DNA of 64,000 nt, taken from JAKLKS01 sp964370855. GTDB lineage: Bacteria > Planctomycetota > JAJSAM01 > JAKLKS01. A model generated the notes under the pieces. That model made no database searches. It saw only the letters and a program-made list of their open reading frames with translations, and had not been told where the DNA came from. Shown here piece after piece: positions 60,585-64,000 of this stretch. The stretch spans positions 153,022-217,021 of the forward strand of contig CAYJMF010000002.1 in the NCBI GenBank assembly GCA_964370855.1, given 5' to 3'. The stretch's first letter is position 1. Every line of letters begins with the position of its first letter. The position numbers and the translations under genes are program-made.

Positions 60585-60950
60585 TCCTCGCCGACCCCAA
60601 CCTGTAGGGGGTATCAGGCCAGGGCAAGGAAATCGCAAAACCGGGTATCCACAGGTTCTCCAGACTCCGGGGGGGGGCCCGTCGGGGGCCCCCGGCGCAC
60701 TGTCGGACCGGAGACGTAGTCTTCGGAATGCCCCTGCACTCAGGGGGGGCGAAGGCCGCGCGACGTGAACGGGAGCGCACGGAGGGGTCCGCGAGCGGGC
60801 CCTCCCGCCCCTCCCGGGACGCATAAGCACCGTTGAAATAGGGTGTTGCATCGCCGGGACCGTGCCCGACGCCGGGCGCGGAGAAGGAAGGCCGGACGCG
60901 CCGCTCCGTGGCGAGGTCACGTCACGGGGGGCCGCCCAGAGGGAGGGGAC
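60585..60950 (+). other. long leader / gene-free stretch before the second RNR
   Basis: From 60463 to 60950 there is no gene. The likely transcribed part has G/C-rich stems (for example GGGCCCG...GGGGGCCC near 60677-60705, and CCCCTGCACTCAGGGGG near 60731) and GTATCCACA near 60653, one base off a DnaA box. I see no cobalamin-riboswitch signature and no NrdR box. Confidence 0.35.
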
Positions 60951-63893
60951 ATGCCCGCGTATCCGTCGAACGCCGATTCGCGCCGCCGCAAGAGCCGCCG
61001 CCGCGCCGCCGCCACCACCGGTTCCGGGAAGCTCCGCTTCACCCGGGCCTTCTCGAAGCCCGACGTCCATCCCTTCGACGAGCTCCGGTGGGATCTGCGC
61101 ACCGCGGCCATCACCTCCGAATCCGGCAAGGTGATCTTCGAGCAGAAGGACGTGGAGGTCCCCTCCTCCTGGTCCCAGCTCGCCACCAACGTCGTCGTCT
61201 CCAAGTACTTCCGCGGCGCCGTCGGCCAGGAGAACCGGGAGCGCTCCGTCAGGCAGCTCGTCGGCCGGGTCGTGGACACCATCACCGGCTGGGCCCGCGA
61301 GTACGGCTACTTCGACACCGAGGAGGACGTCAAGGCCTTCTCCGACGACCTCTGCTACCTCCTCGTCAACCAGTACCTCGCCTTCAACTCCCCGGTCTGG
61401 TTCAACGTCGGCATCGAGAAGAAGCCGCAGTGCTCCGCCTGCTTCATCAACTCCGTGGACGACACCCTGGAATCCATCCTCGAGCTCGCCAAGACCGAGG
61501 GCAAGCTCTTCAAGTACGGCTCCGGGGCCGGCTCCAACCTCTCCAAGCTCCGCTCCGCGCGGGAGATGCTCTCCACCGGCGGGAAGCCCTCGGGCCCCGT
61601 CTCCTTCATGCGCGGCTACGACGCCTTCGCCAACGTCATCAAGTCCGGCGGCAAGACCCGCCGCGCCGCCAAGATGCAGATCCTCGACTGCGACCACCCC
61701 GACGTCGAGGAGTTCATCTGGTGCAAGAGCAGGGAGGAGAAGAAGGCCCACTCCCTCATCGACGCCGGCTACGACGGCTCCGTCAACGGCGAGGCCTACC
61801 AGTCGGTCTTCTTCCAGAACAGCAACCTGTCGGTGCGCGTCACCGACGCCTTCATGAAGGCCGTCGAGAGCGACGCCCTGTGGAACTTCACCGCCCGCAC
61901 CACCGGGGCGCCCACGAGCGAGATCCGCGCCCGCGACCTCTTCAAGCAGATCTGCGAGGCCGCCTGGCACTGCGGCGACCCGGGCCTCCAGTACGACGAC
62001 ACCATCAACAACTGGCACACCTGCAAGGCCACGGACCGCATCTACGCGAGCAACCCCTGCTCCGAGTACGTCTTCCTCGACGACACCGCCTGCAACCTGG
62101 CGTCCCTGAACCTCATGAAGTTCCGCCGCGAGGACGGCACCTTCGACGTGGAGGGCTTCAAGGCCGCCTCCCGCACCTCCATCATCGCCCAGGAGATCAT
62201 CGTCGACGCCGCCTCCTACCCGACCCCGCGCATCGGCGAGATGTCCCACCGCTACCGCACCCTCGGCCTCGGCTACGCCAACCTCGGCGCCCTCCTCATG
62301 GCCCACGGCGTCCCCTACGACTCCGACGAGGGCCGCGCCTACGCCGGCGCCATCACCGCCATCATGACCGGCGAGGCCTACCGCGCGAGCGCCGAGCTGG
62401 CCGCCGCCATGGGCCCCTTCCCCGGCCACGCCGAGAACGCCGAGGCCATGCTCGGGGTCATCGGGATGCACCGCGACGCCGCGTGGGCCCTCGCCCAGGC
62501 CGCCGCGCCGGCGGACCTCGTGGACGCCGCCCGCTCCGTCTGGGACGAGGCGCTGGATCTCGGCCGCGAGCACGGCTACCGCAACGCCCAGGTGACGGTG
62601 CTGGCCCCCACCGGGACCATCGCCTTCATGATGGACTGCGACACCACCGGCGTCGAGCCGGACATCGCCCTCGTCAAGTACAAGAAGCTCGTCGGCGGCG
62701 GCGTGCTGAAGATCGTCAACCGCACCGTGCCGCTGGCCCTCGAGCAGCTCGGCTACGACACCGCGCGCATCGCCGAGATCATCGACCACATCGACCGCGA
62801 GGAGACCATCGAGGGGGCCCCGGGCCTCAAGGACGAGCACCTCCCCGTGTTCGACTGCGCCTTCCGCGCCCGCAACGGCGTCCGCTCCATCGCGCCGGCG
62901 GGGCACGTCCGCATGATGGCCGCCGCGCAGCCCTTCCTCTCCGGGGCCATCTCGAAGACCGTGAACCTCCCCCCCGACGCCACGGTCGAGGAGATCGGCC
63001 GCATCTACATGGAGGGCTGGAAGCTCGGCCTCAAGGCCGTGGCCATCTACCGCGACGGCTGCAAGCGGATCCAGCCGCTCTCCACCAGCAAGGACGAGAA
63101 GGCGACCTCGCAGAAGAAGGCCGAGGCGAAGCCCGTCGTCCCCGCTCCCGCGGCGAAGCCGGCCCGCCGCCGCCTCCCCGACGAGCGCCACGCCGTCACC
63201 CACAAGTTCTCCCTCGGCGGCCACGACGGCTACGTGACCATCGGCGAGTACGACGACGGGTCGCCCGGCGAGATCTTCGTCGTCATGGCGAAGGAGGGTT
63301 CCACGGTGTCCGGGCTCATGGACACGGTGGCCACCCTCACCTCCATCGCCCTCCAGTACGGCGTGCCCGCGGAGGTCCTCGTCAACAAGTTCAGCCACAC
63401 CCGCTTCGAGCCGAGCGGCATGACCACCCACCCCGACATCCGGTTCGCGAAGTCCCCCGTGGACTACATCTTCCGGTACATGGGGCTGAAGTACCTGGTC
63501 CCGAAGGAGGCCGCCCCCCCCGCGGGGGGGGGAGCCGCGGGGGGGGGCCCCCCCCCCCCCGCCCGCCACCGCGGGCCCCCCCCCGGGTCCCACCGCGGCG
63601 GCAACGGCGGCTCCCACGCCGCGGCGCCCGCATCGGTTTCGTCTGGCGCGTCGGGCTCCTCCGGCGGGGCCGCGGCACCCCTCGCGATGGTCTCTCCCGC
63701 CATGGCGCCCGTGGCCGCACGGAGCCTCGGCGCGGCGGCGATGCAGCCCGTCAACCGGCTCGCCAAGCTCGAGGAGCGGGTCTTCCAGGCGCAGTCCGAC
63801 GCGCCCTCCTGCCACAACTGTGGCGGGATCATGACCCGCAACGGCTCCTGCTACAAGTGCTCGAACTGCGGAGAGACGAGCGGCTGCTCTTGA
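60951..63893 (+). CDS. nrdJ: adenosylcobalamin-dependent (class II) ribonucleotide reductase, long form
   Basis: 980 aa, GGGAGGGG before ATG 60951. Parts: CSACFINSVDDTLESI with Cys164, FKYGSGAGSNLSKLRS, Asn368/Cys370/Glu372 in the N-x-C-x-E site (SNPCSEYVF), Cys381 (TACNLASLNL), and VTVLAPTGTIAFMMDCDTTGVEPD. A TSCPD-type domain follows (HKFSLGGHDGYVTIGEYDDG, LMDTVATLTSIALQYGV), and a C-terminal zinc-ribbon-like redox tail with Cys pairs (CHNCGG, CYKCSNCGETSGC). It makes deoxyribonucleotides. Residues about 852-895 (63505-63635) are a Gly/Pro run coded by C- and G-homopolymers, probably partly sequence error. Clearly different from the short enzyme at 12874. Confidence 0.95.
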   Translation: MPAYPSNADSRRRKSRRRAAATTGSGKLRFTRAFSKPDVHPFDELRWDLRTAAITSESGKVIFEQKDVEVPSSWSQLATNVVVSKYFRGAVGQENRERSVRQLVGRVVDTITGWAREYGYFDTEEDVKAFSDDLCYLLVNQYLAFNSPVWFNVGIEKKPQCSACFINSVDDTLESILELAKTEGKLFKYGSGAGSNLSKLRSAREMLSTGGKPSGPVSFMRGYDAFANVIKSGGKTRRAAKMQILDCDHPDVEEFIWCKSREEKKAHSLIDAGYDGSVNGEAYQSVFFQNSNLSVRVTDAFMKAVESDALWNFTARTTGAPTSEIRARDLFKQICEAAWHCGDPGLQYDDTINNWHTCKATDRIYASNPCSEYVFLDDTACNLASLNLMKFRREDGTFDVEGFKAASRTSIIAQEIIVDAASYPTPRIGEMSHRYRTLGLGYANLGALLMAHGVPYDSDEGRAYAGAITAIMTGEAYRASAELAAAMGPFPGHAENAEAMLGVIGMHRDAAWALAQAAAPADLVDAARSVWDEALDLGREHGYRNAQVTVLAPTGTIAFMMDCDTTGVEPDIALVKYKKLVGGGVLKIVNRTVPLALEQLGYDTARIAEIIDHIDREETIEGAPGLKDEHLPVFDCAFRARNGVRSIAPAGHVRMMAAAQPFLSGAISKTVNLPPDATVEEIGRIYMEGWKLGLKAVAIYRDGCKRIQPLSTSKDEKATSQKKAEAKPVVPAPAAKPARRRLPDERHAVTHKFSLGGHDGYVTIGEYDDGSPGEIFVVMAKEGSTVSGLMDTVATLTSIALQYGVPAEVLVNKFSHTRFEPSGMTTHPDIRFAKSPVDYIFRYMGLKYLVPKEAAPPAGGGAAGGGPPPPARHRGPPPGSHRGGNGGSHAAAPASVSSGASGSSGGAAAPLAMVSPAMAPVAARSLGAAAMQPVNRLAKLEERVFQAQSDAPSCHNCGGIMTRNGSCYKCSNCGETSGCS

Positions 63894-64000
63894 GACCCCG
63901 CTCCCAGGACCACCGACGGCCCGTCGCACGGGGGCGGGGGGGGGGGGGCCCCCGGCGCCCCCCCCGGGGGGGGGGACCCGGGGCGGGGGGGGGCGGGGGG
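63894..64000. other. G/C homopolymer contig end
   Basis: From about 63930 the sequence is almost only runs of G and C up to 14 long. It does not look biological and is probably a low-quality contig end. No feature is called here. Confidence 0.6.

Noticed and set aside
60585..60950. Cobalamin riboswitch before nrdJ
   Set aside because: No B12-box or paired conserved core could be found by eye; class II reductase genes are also not usual targets of such switches.

Overview
The window is very GC-rich DNA (over 70% G+C by eye) with dense coding on both strands, short operons, two runs of N (18613-18622, 33679-33688) and G/C homopolymer noise near the second gap and at the right end. It reads as a draft or metagenome-assembled chromosome. 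The gene content suggests a Planctomycetota-type bacterium: ECF sigma factors with large C-terminal extensions, secreted carboxypeptidase-regulatory-like and HEAT/PQQ repeat proteins, a Ser/Thr kinase fused to an ATPase and TPRs, many lipoproteins, and class II ribonucleotide reductases. The phylum call is an inference from content. No phage, plasmid or CRISPR region is visible.

Layout. 1-4 kb: amidohydrolase tail, M55 D-aminopeptidase, efflux-type adaptor, HEAT protein, then a hicB-hicA module. 4-9.2 kb: coiled-coil lipoprotein, two small hypotheticals, a 908-aa secreted multi-domain protein, an RHH antitoxin with a decayed partner. 9.4-12.9 kb: ECF sigma factor with membrane tail, secreted terpene-cyclase-fold protein, then a gene-free stretch with nested inverted repeats and a decayed tRNA-Asn. 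12.9-22.2 kb: short class II RNR plus VOC protein, eIF2B-like protein, PPDK/PEP-synthase regulator with a DUF885 lipoprotein, PQQ protein, methyltransferase-GT4 fusion. 22.4-30.3 kb (minus strand): M1 peptidase with HEAT tail, and a kinase-ATPase-TPR gene translationally coupled to a membrane-anchored regulatory-like protein. 30.4-34.9 kb: thioesterase, 3-hydroxyacyl-CoA dehydrogenase, amidohydrolase, ROK kinase, DMT transporter. 35-38.2 kb (minus strand): an operon of a cyclic-2,3-diphosphoglycerate-synthetase-like protein, carbamate kinase and an ornithine-carbamoyltransferase-like enzyme. 38.4-50.7 kb: a nucleotidyltransferase pair, two tandem giant ECF sigma factors (1210 and 1226 aa) with membrane segments and about eight regulatory-like domains each, and secreted proteins. 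50.8-64 kb: thiolase operon, Fic protein, two lipoproteins, aldehyde dehydrogenase, hicA-hicB, transglutaminase-like protein with Ser in place of Cys, and a 980-aa class II RNR.

Themes. (1) Three sigma factors appear to carry their own membrane anchor, two with large presumed extracytoplasmic modules. This is the best candidate for an unusual system. (2) Two initiation modes are visible: genes without a Shine-Dalgarno site carry a TANNNT hexamer usually ending 6-7 nt before the start, as expected of leaderless mRNA, while some others use a near-identical AAGGAGG site with TTG or GTG. (3) Several intergenic spaces hold long palindromes abutting stop codons: 42-bp perfect arms containing DnaA-box sequences, TAAC-repeat arms, and a shared 12-bp GGTGCCTGGCAC core.
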